The notes beneath the pieces are model-generated. The model was not told where the DNA came from, did no database searches, and worked only from the letters and a program-made list of their open reading frames with translations. Positions 31,884 to 39,992 of a DNA stretch of 53,070 nt are shown here, one piece after another (position 1 is the first letter of the stretch; each line of letters opens with the position of its first letter). The stretch spans positions 1 to 53,070 of the forward strand of contig DASYKU010000160.1 in the NCBI GenBank assembly GCA_035995165.1, in the 5' to 3' direction. Source of the stretch: Mycobacteriales bacterium. GTDB lineage: Bacteria; Actinomycetota; Actinomycetes; Mycobacteriales; CADCTP01. Both the position numbers and the translations under genes were made by a program.

Positions 31884-32294
31884 ATGACCGCCACGCTCAC
31901 CACCCCGGCCACCACCACTGCGACCCGCCCGGCGCTGGTCGTCCCCGGTCTCGTCGCGGTCGCCGCCGCGGCCGTCGCCACCGTCGCGATCGCCCTGGTC
32001 GCCCGCGCGGCCGGCGTCGGCTTCGTCAGCGCCGGCGAGGCGATCCCGCCGGCCGGCTTCGCCGTCATGACCGCCATGCTGGCGCTGCCGGGCCTCGTGC
32101 TCGCGGCCGCGCTGCGCCGCTGGGCCGCCCGCCCGCGCCGGACGTTCGTGCGCATCGCGGTCACGCTGACCGTGCTGTCGCTGGCCGCGCCGTTCGTACT
32201 GCGTACCGACGCCGCCTCGGTCGTCGTCCTGATGGTCACCCACGTCGTCGCGGCCGCGATCATCGTCCCGGCGGTCGCGCGCCGGCTGAGCTAG
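31884..32294 (+). CDS. DUF6069-like small membrane protein
   Basis: A 136-residue integral membrane protein with four hydrophobic segments (about 20-44, 56-77, 90-107 and 112-131), little polar content outside them and a Thr/Ala-rich start. The arrangement and the opening LVAVAAAAVATVAIALVARA followed by GVGFVS resemble DUF6069 proteins, a family of unknown function common in actinobacteria. A ribosome site GGAGG lies 5 bases before the ATG. It is followed by the DGPF/ECF42 pair and may share a promoter motif with it. Confidence 0.75.
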   Translation: MTATLTTPATTTATRPALVVPGLVAVAAAAVATVAIALVARAAGVGFVSAGEAIPPAGFAVMTAMLALPGLVLAAALRRWAARPRRTFVRIAVTLTVLSLAAPFVLRTDAASVVVLMVTHVVAAAIIVPAVARRLS

Positions 32295-32322
32295 CCGGCT
32301 GAGCCAGCCGGTTCGGCTAGCT

Positions 32323-32350
32323 TGTTCCGTCCGACCCTGACCCGTTCGTA
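32323..32350 (+). promoter_or_regulatory. candidate promoter of the DGPF/ECF42 operon
   Basis: TGTTCC (32323-32328) and CGTTCGTA (32343-32350) precede the DGPF gene, with a spacing one base longer than the similar pair before the DUF6069 gene. The octamer ends 13 bases before the ATG and runs into the ribosome site (ACGAGGAGG). ECF42 factors are known to drive DGPF-protein genes, so autoregulation is plausible. Confidence 0.35.
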
Positions 32351-32363
32351 CGAGGAGGACACG

Positions 32364-32717
32364 ATGAAGCAGTACATGCTCGCGGTGCACGGGACCCACG
32401 AGGACCCGCCGCCCGCCGACGTGATGGAGCAGATGTTCGTCGACGTCGACAAGGTGAACAAGGAGTTGGTCGAGACCGGCGCCTGGGTCTTCGGCGGCGG
32501 GCTGATGGAGCCGTCCGACGCGACCGTCGTCCGGGTCGAGCGGGGCCAGGTCATGCTGACCGACGGCCCGTTCGTGGAGACCAAGGAGCAGCTCGGCGGC
32601 TTCTGGGTGATCCGGGCCGAGAACCTGGACGAGGCGCTGGCCTGGGCCGAGAAGGCCACCAGGGCCTGCCGGTCCCCCGTCGAGGTCCGGCCGTTCCAGG
32701 AAGAGCCCGAATCCTGA
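32364..32717 (+). CDS. YCII-related DGPF-domain protein
   Basis: A 117-residue soluble protein of the YCII/DGPF family, dimeric ferredoxin-like folds linked to ECF sigma factors. It opens [20 protein letters not shown] and contains the family-naming motif in [20 protein letters not shown], followed by [13 protein letters not shown]. The stop overlaps the start of the ECF42 gene by one base (TGATG), the classic pairing for this sigma group. Its role is unknown; proposals include sensing or small-molecule binding upstream of the sigma factor. Confidence 0.93.
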   Translation: MKQYMLAVHGTHEDPPPADVMEQMFVDVDKVNKELVETGAWVFGGGLMEPSDATVVRVERGQVMLTDGPFVETKEQLGGFWVIRAENLDEALAWAEKATRACRSPVEVRPFQEEPES

Positions 32718-33943
32718 TGACCAGCCCGGACGGGGTGGCCCGCGTCTACCGGCAGGAGTACGGCCGGTGCGTGGCCACCCTGGTCCGCGTCCTCGGCGAC
32801 ATCGACCTCGCCGAGGAGGCGGTGCAGGACGCCTTCGCGGTGGCGATCGAGAGGTGGCCGGCCACCGGCCTGCCGCCGAACCCCGGCGCCTGGATCACCA
32901 CCACCGCCCGCAACCGTGCCATCGACCGGCTGCGCCGGGAGACGGCCCGCGAGGACAAGCACGCCCAGGCCGCGCTGCTGCACCGGCCCGACGAGCCGCA
33001 GGAGGTGGGACCCGTGCGCGACGACCAGCTCCGGCTGATCTTCACCTGCTGCCACCCGGCGCTGGCGCCGGCCGCCCAGGTCGCGCTCACCCTGCGGCTG
33101 CTGGGCGGGCTGGAGACGCCGGAGATCGCCCGGGCCTTCCTGGTCCCGGAGGCGACGATGGCGCAGCGGATCGTGCGGGCCAAGCGGAAGATCAAGGACG
33201 CCGGGATCCCGTACCGGATCCCGACCGGGGCCGAGCTGCCGCGCCGGCTGCCGCCGGTCCTCGCGGTGCTCTACCTCGTCTTCAACGAGGGCTACGCGGC
33301 CAGCACCGGCGACGACCTCGTCCGGGCCGAGCTCTGCGCCGAGGCGATCCGGCTCACCCGCGAGCTGGCCGCGCTGATGCCGGACGAGGCCGAGGTGACC
33401 GGGCTGCTGGCGCTGCTGCTGCTGACCGAGTCGCGACGGCCGGCCCGGACCGCCCCGGACGGCTCCCTGGTGCTGCTGCCGGACCAGGACCGCCGGGTCT
33501 GGGACCAGGCCCTGATCGCGGAGGGACAGGCGCTGGTGCGGGCCTGCCTGCGCCGCAACCGGCCCGGGCCGTACCAGATCCAGGCGGCGATCGCGGCCGT
33601 GCACTCGGACGCGGCCGCCGCCGCGGACACCGACTGGTCCCAGGTCCTGGCCCTCTACGACCAGCTGACCGCGGTCGCGCCGACCGCCGTGGTCGCGCTG
33701 AACCGGGCCGTCGCGGTCGCCGAGCTGCGCGGGCCGGCGGCCGGCCTGGCCGAGATCGACCGGCTGGAGCTGGGCTCGTACCACCTCTTCCACGCGGCCC
33801 GGGCCGACCTGCTGACCCGGCTGGGCCGTCCGGAGGAGGCACGCGGGGCGTACGAGCGGGCGCTGGAGCTGGCCACGAACGCGGCCGAGCGGGCGTTCCT
33901 GGCCGGCCGGCTCAGTACAACCGGGGCGGCCGGTGCCCGCTGA
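32717..33943 (+). CDS. ECF42-group sigma factor with C-terminal TPR-like domain
   Basis: A 408-residue sigma factor. Region 2 is at about 10-75 ([20 protein letters not shown] and [16 protein letters not shown]). Region 4 is at about 105-165 ([20 protein letters not shown] and [20 protein letters not shown]). A long helical C-terminal domain (about 180-405) contains [20 protein letters not shown] and [20 protein letters not shown] and ends in TPR-like helices. This layout and the coupled DGPF gene define the ECF42 group, in which the C-terminal domain is needed for activity and replaces an anti-sigma factor. It is probably autoregulated through the promoter before the DGPF gene. Confidence 0.93.
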   Translation: MTSPDGVARVYRQEYGRCVATLVRVLGDIDLAEEAVQDAFAVAIERWPATGLPPNPGAWITTTARNRAIDRLRRETAREDKHAQAALLHRPDEPQEVGPVRDDQLRLIFTCCHPALAPAAQVALTLRLLGGLETPEIARAFLVPEATMAQRIVRAKRKIKDAGIPYRIPTGAELPRRLPPVLAVLYLVFNEGYAASTGDDLVRAELCAEAIRLTRELAALMPDEAEVTGLLALLLLTESRRPARTAPDGSLVLLPDQDRRVWDQALIAEGQALVRACLRRNRPGPYQIQAAIAAVHSDAAAAADTDWSQVLALYDQLTAVAPTAVVALNRAVAVAELRGPAAGLAEIDRLELGSYHLFHAARADLLTRLGRPEEARGAYERALELATNAAERAFLAGRLSTTGAAGAR

Positions 33944-34097
33944 ACGCCGCCGGAGCCGTGCGGGGTCGACCCCGGCGACGTGGCGACAGTGCGGCGGACC
34001 GGTGGGCAACCGATGGGCAGGACCGTGATCCCGGTGTATCTCGGCGACGCGGACGCGGCTCCTTCACGCAGGGACTCGTCGCCCGTGGAGGTCCGCT

Positions 34098-37000
34098 GTG
34101 CCTGTCGTGTCCACCCCGATCCGATTCGGGGTCCTCGGACCGCTGGAGGTGGCCGCGGCCGACCGGCCGGTCGCGCTGGGCGGTCCCCAGCAGCGCGGCC
34201 TGCTCGCCCTGTTGCTGCTGGAGGCCAACCGGGTGGTCTCGCAGGACCGCCTGGTCGGCGATCTGTGGGGCGAGGACCCGCCGGCGACGGCGCGGACCCT
34301 GCTGCACGGCTGTGTGGCGGGGCTGCGCCGGGCGCTGCCGGCCGGTCCCGGTGAACAGCGGCTGGTGACCCGCGCCCCGGGATACCTGCTGCGGGTCGCG
34401 CCGGGCGAGCTGGACACGGACCGGTTCGAGGAGCTCGCCCGGTCGGCGGACCACGCGCCCGACCCGGCCGAGGCGGCGGCCACGCTGCGGACGGCGCTGG
34501 CGCTGTGGCGCGGCCCGGCCCTGCACGACCTGCCGCTGGACGCGTGCCGGACGGCGGCGACCCGGCTGGACGAGCAACGGCAGACCGTGCTGGAACGACG
34601 GGTGGACCTCGACCTGCGGCTCGGGCGGTTCGCCGAGCTGGCGGCCGAGCTCGCGGTCCTGGTCCGGGAGCAGCCGCTGCGCGAGCGGCTGTGGGCCCAG
34701 CTGATGCTGGCCCTGTACGGCGCCGGCCGGCAGGCGGAGGCGCTCGCGGCGTTCCGGCGGCTGCGGGCCGCCCTGGTCGACCAGCTCGGGATCGAACCCA
34801 GCGCGCTGCCGCGGCAGGTGGAGCACGCCATGCTGGCCGGCGAGGACGCCCTGGCGGCGTACTGGCGCGAGGTCGGCGAGCCGTCCGGGTCGCGCGGGAC
34901 GGACCCGGCGCCGGCTGGGCCGCGGCCGGCCGTGGTCCCGGCGCAGGTCCCGGCGCAGGTCCCGGCGCAGGTCCCGGCGCAGGTCCCGGCGCAGCTCCCG
35001 GCGCTGGTCCCGGCGCTGGTCCCGGCGCAGCTCCCGGCGGCGACGTCCGCGTTCACCGGCCGGACCGGCGATCTGGACCTGCTCGACACGGCGCTCGCCG
35101 CCGCCGACTCGGTGGGCCTCGCCGTGGTCGCCGGGCCGGCCGGCGTCGGAAAGACCGCGCTCGCCGTGCACTGGGCCCACCGCCGGCGGGATCGGTTCGC
35201 CGACGGCCAGCTCTACGTGACCCTGCGCGGGCACACGTCGGGGGCGCCGATGACGCCGGCCGCGGCGCTGGCCGGGCTCCTTCCGGCTCTCGGCGTCCCG
35301 GCCGACCAGGTTCCCCTCGACGTGGAGCGGGCGGCCGCGTTGTACCGGACGATGCTCGCCGGGCGGCGGATGCTGGTGGTGCTCGACGACGCCCGGACGG
35401 CCGAGCAGGTACGGCCGCTGCTGCCCGGCAGCCCCGGTAGTGCCGCGATCGTCACCAGCCGGTACGGGCTCGGCGGCCTGGTCGCCCGGGACGGCGCGGC
35501 CCACCTCGCGCTCGGCCTGCTGGCGCCGGCCGAGGCGACCGCGCTGCTCACCCGGATGCTGGGCCGCCGGCGGGCCGGCGCCGACCCGGACGCCACGGCC
35601 GAGCTGGCCCGGCTGTGCGGGTTCCTGCCGCTGGCCCTGCGGATAGCCGCGGCCAACCTCACCCTGCACCCCGCGCAGGCCGTCGCCGGGTACGTGGCCG
35701 AGCTGGCCGCCGACGACCGGCTGGGCAAGCTCACCGTCGACGGCGACGACCAGCTGGCCGTCCGGATCGCGTTCGACCTGTCGTACGCGGCCCTGCCCGC
35801 GGCCGCGGCGCGGCTGTTCCGGCTGCTGGGTCTCGTCCCGGGACCCGACTTCGGCGCCGACCTGGCGCACGCGCTGGCCGGCGCCGGGCCGGTGCAGCCG
35901 CAGCTGGACCTGCTCGCCGACGCCCACCTGCTGATCCGTACGGCGCCCGGCCGGTTCGCGTTCCACGACCTGCTCCGGCTGTACGCGGCCGAGCGGGTCG
36001 AGGCGGCGGAGCGCCCGGGGGCGATCTGCCGGCTGGTGCGCTGGTATCTCGCCGGAGCCGACGCGGCCGCCCGCACGCTGCACCCGCAGCGGTCCCGCCT
36101 GCCGGTCCCGGGGCCGGCGAGATCCTGCTTCGGAACCGAGGCCGACGCGCTGGCCTGGCTCGACCAGGAACGGGCCGGTCTGGTCGCGGCCGCCGAACTG
36201 GCCGCCGGACGCCCGGCGACGTGGGAGTCCGCCTGGCTGCTGGCCGATTCGCTGCGGGGGTACTTCTGGCTGCGGATGTGCCCGCTGGAGTGGCTCGCCG
36301 TCGCCGAGGCCGCCCGCGCCGCCGCCAGCGCCGCGGCGGTTCCGGCCGGCCGGGCCGCGGCCGAGCTGTGCCTGGCCGACCTGCACCGCCAGCAGGGCCG
36401 GTACGGACCGGCGATCGAGCACTACGGCCGGGCCGCCGCGCTCGCCCGGGCCGGCGGCTGGTCCGAGGGTGAGGGGATCGTGCTGTCGAACCTCGGGACC
36501 GCGTACCTGTGGCTGGGCCGGCTCGCGGAGGCGGCCGGCTGCTGGCAGCAGCGGGTCGACCTGGCGATGCGCGTCGGGCGGCCGGCGAGCTCGGCCGTGG
36601 CCCTCGGCAACCTCGGCCTCGTCTACTGGCTGCAGGGGGACCTGGAGCGGGCGGCCGAGCACCAGGCCCGCGCGATGGGCCTGCACCACGAGATGGGCTC
36701 GCGCCAGAACGAGGCGGTGAACCGGGCCAACCTCGGCGAGGCGTGCCACCTGCTGGGCCGGATCGACGCCGCGGACGAGCACCTCAGCTCGGCACTGGCA
36801 CTGCATCGGGAGGTCGGCGACCGGGGCGCGGAGGCCGAGACCCTGCGAGCCCTGGCCGCGGTACGGCGGGACCGCGGCGAGCACGCCCGCGCGCTGGCGC
36901 TCGCCACCGAGGCCGTGGCGCTCGCCGCCGACACCGGCCACCGCCCGGTCGAGACCAACGCGCTGAACACCCGCGGCACCGTCCTGCACCGGCTGGGCCG

Positions 37001-37517
37001 GCCCGCCGCGGCCGCCGCCGACCACGAGCGGGCGCTGCGGTTGGCCCGTGACACCGGCACCCGCTACGCCGAGGTGACGGCGCTCGCCGGTCTCGCCTCG
37101 TGCCACCTGCGCCTCGGCCACCTCGACCAGGCCGTCGCGCTGGCCGAGCACGCCGCCGCCGGCGCCGACTCCGCCGGCTTCCGGGTGGTCGCCGCGCAGG
37201 CCCGTACCGTCCTGCTGGACGCCCGGCTGGTCGCCGGCGACCTGGACGCGGCGCTGACGGTGGGCGCCCGCGCGCTCGACCTGCACCGGGCCACCGGCCA
37301 CCGGCACGGCGAGGCCGGCACCGCGCTGCTGCTCGGCCGGGCCCGGTACGCCGCCGGCGAGCCCGGCGCCGCGGCCCGGTCCTGGCGGGACGCCTTCGCC
37401 CTGTTCACCGCCATCGGCGCCCCGGAGGCCGGGGAGGCCGAGGCCCTGCTGCTGAGCCTGCCGGCCGGCGCACCGGACCGCGGCCGGGTCCTCAGCCTGG
37501 GCTGCGGCGGCGGCTGA
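34098..37517 (+). CDS. SARP/AfsR-type regulator (DNA-binding, BTAD, NB-ARC, TPR)
   Basis: A 1139-residue transcription regulator. Residues about 8-95 are an OmpR-like winged helix (FGVLGPLEV and LWGEDPPATARTLLHGCVAG). About 100-250 is the bacterial activation domain (LDTDRFEEL to EALAAFRRLRAALVDQLGIE). A Val-Pro-Ala-Gln/Leu repeat linker spans about 280-315. An NB-ARC ATPase has Walker A GPAGVGKT (346-353) and LVVLDDAR. TPRs fill about 690-1110 (for example AVALGNLGLVYWLQGDLERA). A ribosome site GGAGG lies 6 bases before the GTG. AfsR-like STAND proteins couple ATP-driven oligomerisation to gene activation, often of secondary metabolism, but no biosynthetic cluster is adjacent. Confidence 0.93.
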   Translation: MPVVSTPIRFGVLGPLEVAAADRPVALGGPQQRGLLALLLLEANRVVSQDRLVGDLWGEDPPATARTLLHGCVAGLRRALPAGPGEQRLVTRAPGYLLRVAPGELDTDRFEELARSADHAPDPAEAAATLRTALALWRGPALHDLPLDACRTAATRLDEQRQTVLERRVDLDLRLGRFAELAAELAVLVREQPLRERLWAQLMLALYGAGRQAEALAAFRRLRAALVDQLGIEPSALPRQVEHAMLAGEDALAAYWREVGEPSGSRGTDPAPAGPRPAVVPAQVPAQVPAQVPAQVPAQLPALVPALVPAQLPAATSAFTGRTGDLDLLDTALAAADSVGLAVVAGPAGVGKTALAVHWAHRRRDRFADGQLYVTLRGHTSGAPMTPAAALAGLLPALGVPADQVPLDVERAAALYRTMLAGRRMLVVLDDARTAEQVRPLLPGSPGSAAIVTSRYGLGGLVARDGAAHLALGLLAPAEATALLTRMLGRRRAGADPDATAELARLCGFLPLALRIAAANLTLHPAQAVAGYVAELAADDRLGKLTVDGDDQLAVRIAFDLSYAALPAAAARLFRLLGLVPGPDFGADLAHALAGAGPVQPQLDLLADAHLLIRTAPGRFAFHDLLRLYAAERVEAAERPGAICRLVRWYLAGADAAARTLHPQRSRLPVPGPARSCFGTEADALAWLDQERAGLVAAAELAAGRPATWESAWLLADSLRGYFWLRMCPLEWLAVAEAARAAASAAAVPAGRAAAELCLADLHRQQGRYGPAIEHYGRAAALARAGGWSEGEGIVLSNLGTAYLWLGRLAEAAGCWQQRVDLAMRVGRPASSAVALGNLGLVYWLQGDLERAAEHQARAMGLHHEMGSRQNEAVNRANLGEACHLLGRIDAADEHLSSALALHREVGDRGAEAETLRALAAVRRDRGEHARALALATEAVALAADTGHRPVETNALNTRGTVLHRLGRPAAAAADHERALRLARDTGTRYAEVTALAGLASCHLRLGHLDQAVALAEHAAAGADSAGFRVVAAQARTVLLDARLVAGDLDAALTVGARALDLHRATGHRHGEAGTALLLGRARYAAGEPGAAARSWRDAFALFTAIGAPEAGEAEALLLSLPAGAPDRGRVLSLGCGGG
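34935..35040 (+). repeat. 12-bp minisatellite encoding the SARP linker
   Basis: About nine copies of a 12-bp unit, GTCCCGGCGCAG and close variants, run in frame inside the SARP regulator gene and encode a repeated Val-Pro-Ala-Gln/Leu tetrapeptide. The period is a multiple of three, so copy number can change without breaking the gene. It falls between the DNA-binding/BTAD half and the NB-ARC ATPase, where length could affect communication between them. Confidence 0.92.
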
Positions 37518-37565
37518 GCGGGACGGCCGGCGCCGCGCTCGGAACCCAACCTGGGTCTCGTCCGT

Positions 37566-37644
37566 GGTGAGGAAGGGGTGGGCGTGCTCACCCCTCCCAA
37601 TCCTCCGCGTGGCTGTGTGCTCACCCCTCGAATTAGGTGAGGAA
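37566..37644. promoter_or_regulatory. direct and inverted repeat cluster, candidate SARP operator
   Basis: GTGCTCACCCCTC occurs twice (37584-37596 and 37617-37629), 33 bp apart, that is three helical turns. GGTGAGGAA occurs at 37566-37574 and 37636-37644. CTCACC and GGTGAG are complementary, so the whole is nearly symmetric. SARPs bind direct heptamer repeats spaced in multiples of 11 bp, and a SARP gene ends just upstream. The cluster lies about 110 bp before the next gene. No clear -10 is visible. Confidence 0.5.
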
Positions 37645-37756
37645 ACCTGCCCCGCGGGGAAACGATGATGGAGGCTCACGCGTCTGCAGGGAGGGTTCGC
37701 ACCGGGCGGGCCCTGGGTCGGGCGTCCCTACTGAATCCCTGGAGACCTGTGCCACT

Positions 37757-38461
37757 ATGGCCGACGTCGCGACCGCTGGAGGCCTGATGACGCCACCTGG
37801 AGACCGATCCCGGCACGCCGATGTGCTGGAGATCAGTGGTCTCCGGGTCACGCTCATCCGCGCGGGCCGACTGCTCCTCGAAGCGGTCGTCGTACCCACC
37901 GTCCTGCTGGCGATTCTGCTGCACATCATCGGTACGACGCGAAGCATTTTGGTCGCGGTCGGCTGGTGCGCCTGCGCGATCGGGCTGCGCTGGTTCGTCG
38001 ACCGCCGGCTGCCCGGGACGCTGATCCTCGGCTCGGCCGCGCTCGTGGTGAAGGCGACGATCGCGCTGCTGTCCGGCAGCCTGCTGGTCTACCTGCTGCA
38101 GCCGGTGCTCGGCTCGGTCGTCATGGCGCTGCTGTTCCTGGGCAGCGCGGCCTTCGGCCGGCCGATCACGATGCGGCTGGCCCGGGACTTCGTGCACGTC
38201 CCGGCGCACATCCTGGCCAAGCGGGGTGTCCGCCGGATGTTCACCGAGGTCGCGGTCATCTGGGGCTTCTCCCGGGTGGTCGACGTCGCGCTCAACCTGG
38301 GCTTCCTGCACCGCGGGGTGGACGCCGGGCTGTGGGCCCGCGGCCTGCTCAGCCCGCTGCTGACGATCCTGGCCGTCGCCGTCTGCACGGCCTGGGGCTG
38401 GCGCTCGCTGCGCCGCAACGGGATCCGGCTCAAGGTCAGCGCCGGGCCCGCCTCCGCGTGA
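37757..38461 (+). CDS. VC0807-like small membrane protein
   Basis: A 234-residue membrane protein with about five hydrophobic segments (near 43-62, 66-82, 92-133, 165-185 and 205-225). The motif FLGSAAFGRPITMRLARDFV in the centre resembles VC0807-family proteins, related in layout to septation-associated membrane proteins but of unknown function. ATG 37757 is chosen; an in-frame ATG at 37787 would remove the first ten residues. The candidate SARP operator lies upstream, so it may be a target of the SARP regulator. A 27-bp repeat array starts about 50 bp after its stop. Confidence 0.75.
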   Translation: MADVATAGGLMTPPGDRSRHADVLEISGLRVTLIRAGRLLLEAVVVPTVLLAILLHIIGTTRSILVAVGWCACAIGLRWFVDRRLPGTLILGSAALVVKATIALLSGSLLVYLLQPVLGSVVMALLFLGSAAFGRPITMRLARDFVHVPAHILAKRGVRRMFTEVAVIWGFSRVVDVALNLGFLHRGVDAGLWARGLLSPLLTILAVAVCTAWGWRSLRRNGIRLKVSAGPASA

Positions 38462-38510
38462 GGTCGTCCTTTTCTTCCCGGCGCCGCTCCGCGCCGTCCC
38501 CGCACCGCTC

Positions 38511-38827
38511 GTGTGGTTCGCGGTCCCGGAGCCTCGTACGTCCTGCACCGTCCCGGCGCCTCGCAGGTCCTGCACGGTCCCGGCGCCTCGTACGTCCTGC
38601 ACCGTCCCGGCGCCTCGCGGGTCCTGCACCGTCCCGGCGCCTCGCGGGTCCTGCGTCGTTCCGGCGTCTCGCGGGTCCTGCACCGTCCCGGCGCCTCGTA
38701 CGGCCTGCACCGTCCCGGCGTCTCGCGCGGCCTGCACCGTCCCGGCGTCTCGCGTGTCCGTCCCGGCGTCTCGCGTGGCCTGCGCCGTTTCGGCGGCTCG
38801 TGTGTCGTGCGTCGTCCCGGCGTTTTG
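38511..38827. repeat. 27-bp tandem repeat array
   Basis: About eleven copies of a 27-bp unit containing GTCCTGCACCGTCCCGGCG lie between the membrane protein and the SDR gene. One copy is shortened by 6 bp and the last two are more divergent. The period is a multiple of three, so all frames stay open, and an in-frame GTG at 38511 could in principle add 121 repetitive residues (Ser-Cys-Thr-Val-Pro-Ala-Pro-Arg units) to the SDR protein. I treat the array as non-coding. It fills most of the 412-bp gap. Confidence 0.92.
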
Positions 38828-38873
38828 CGCGCTTCGCGGTCGACGTGGGCTTCGCGGCGGGGTGGGGGCGCTC

Positions 38874-39608
38874 GTGATCGAGCTGGACGGGGCGGTCGTG
38901 CTGGTGACCGGGGCGTCGCACGGGATCGGGCGGGCGGTGGCGCGGGCGCTCACCGCGCGTGGGGCCGTCGTGGTCGCGGCCGGGCGGGACGAGGCCGCGC
39001 TGGCCGAGGTCGCGGCCGCCTCCACCGTCGCTTCCGACCTGTCCGATCCGGTCGCCCCGGCCGCGCTGGTGGAGACCGCGGTCGCCCGGCACGGCTCGCT
39101 GACCGCGGTCGTCGCCTCGGCCGGTATCGGCTGGGCCGGGCCGGTCGCCGACATGGACCCGGCCCGGATCACCGAGCTGGTCGACGTGAACCTGCGGGCG
39201 CCGCTGCTGCTGGCCCGGGCCGCGCTGCCGGTGCTGCGCCGGCCGGGCGCGCTGGTGTTCCTGACCTCGATCGCCGGGCTGGTCGGCGTACCGGGCGAGA
39301 CCGTCTACTCGGTCACCAAGGCCGGGCTGGAGACGTTCGCGGCGCTGCTGCGGGAGGAGGTCGAGGACGTCACGGTCTCGACCGTCGCGCCCGGGGCCGT
39401 GGCGACCGGGTTCTTCGACACCCGCGGCGTCCCGTACGAGCGGGGGTTCCCGCGGCCGATCCCGGCGGAGCAGGTGGCGGCGGCGGTGCTGGACGCGATC
39501 ACGACCGGCCGGGAGCGCCGGGTCGAGCCGCGCTGGCTCGGTTTCCCGGCCCGCCTCTCGGCCACGGCGCCCAGGACCTACCGCGCCCTCGCCCGCCGCT
39601 TCAGCTGA
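38874..39608 (+). CDS. short-chain dehydrogenase/reductase
   Basis: A 244-residue classical SDR. The cofactor motif TGASHGIG is at about 12-19, the structural VVASAGIGWAG follows near 80, and the catalytic Ser, Tyr and Lys are in FLTSIAGLVGVPGETVYSVT and the following Lys. The GTG start at 38874 is chosen because the first beta-strand (AVVLVTGAS) begins seven residues later; the frame upstream is made only of repeats. The C-terminus ends FPARLSATAPRTYRALARRF, an amphipathic tail seen in short actinobacterial SDRs. The substrate is unknown. Confidence 0.9.
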   Translation: MIELDGAVVLVTGASHGIGRAVARALTARGAVVVAAGRDEAALAEVAAASTVASDLSDPVAPAALVETAVARHGSLTAVVASAGIGWAGPVADMDPARITELVDVNLRAPLLLARAALPVLRRPGALVFLTSIAGLVGVPGETVYSVTKAGLETFAALLREEVEDVTVSTVAPGAVATGFFDTRGVPYERGFPRPIPAEQVAAAVLDAITTGRERRVEPRWLGFPARLSATAPRTYRALARRFS

Positions 39609-39613
39609 ACCCG

Positions 39614-39691
39614 GCCGCGCCGTCCCAGCCGCGCCGTCCCAGCCGCGCCGTCCCAGCCGCGCCGTCCCAGCCGCGCCGTCCCAGCCGCGCC
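39614..39691. repeat. 14-bp tandem repeat
   Basis: Five perfect 14-bp units GCCGCGCCGTCCCA start six bases after the SDR stop, with a partial sixth merging into the next array. The period is not a multiple of three and the sequence lies beyond the gene, so it is non-coding. Confidence 0.92.
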
Positions 39692-39803
39692 GATCCTGAG
39701 GCGCCGCCGATCCTGAGGCGCCGCCGATCCTGAGGCGCCGCCGATCCTGAGGCGCCGCCGATCCTGAGGCGCCGTCGATCCAGCCGCGCCGATCCTGAGG
39801 CGC
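39692..39803. repeat. 17-bp tandem repeat
   Basis: Five units of GATCCTGAGGCGCCGCC run directly on from the 14-bp array, the fifth with one change. A 14-base unit follows that combines the start of this repeat with the core of the other (GATCCAGCCGCGCC), then a final partial copy. The mixed unit shows recombination or slippage between the two arrays. Confidence 0.92.
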
Positions 39804-39837
39804 TTGCTCGGTCGTCCGGCGGTGGGCCGGCTCCGGC

Positions 39838-39917
39838 GGATGGTGTCCCGCCGAAGCCGTACCACTGTCAGTGGTAAATACCACTCTCAGTGGTACGGCT
39901 CCCGGAGGACACCATCC
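39838..39917. repeat. 39-bp-arm inverted repeat with nested palindromes
   Basis: Arms 39838-39876 and 39879-39917 match at 33 of 39 positions around a 2-base centre. The inner part holds two tandem small palindromes, ACCACTGTCAGTGGT and ACCACTCTCAGTGGT, joined by an AT-rich AAATA. It lies between the converging SDR and hpnH genes, next to the repeat arrays. The structure could be a bidirectional terminator, a double operator or a cruciform-forming element. No open frame or U tract supports a choice. Confidence 0.9.
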
Positions 39918-39992
39918 CCAGCCGGAGCACGGGAGCGGCGCGGCGCCGAGGGTCGCGGCGCCGCCGCGCCACGTCCGTTCGGCGGGATCAGC

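Noticed and set aside
34098-37517. A secondary-metabolite cluster controlled by the SARP regulator
   Set aside because: No polyketide, peptide synthetase or tailoring cluster lies within the window; only a small membrane protein and an SDR follow.
33912-37679. Minus-strand open frame of about 1255 codons across the SARP regulator
   Set aside because: Shadow frame of the SARP gene. No conserved motif, and composition typical of antisense GC-rich frames.
38511-38873. 121-residue repeat extension of the SDR protein
   Set aside because: The SDR fold begins directly after GTG 38874, and repeats of period 27 keep any frame open by chance. Kept only as a finding.
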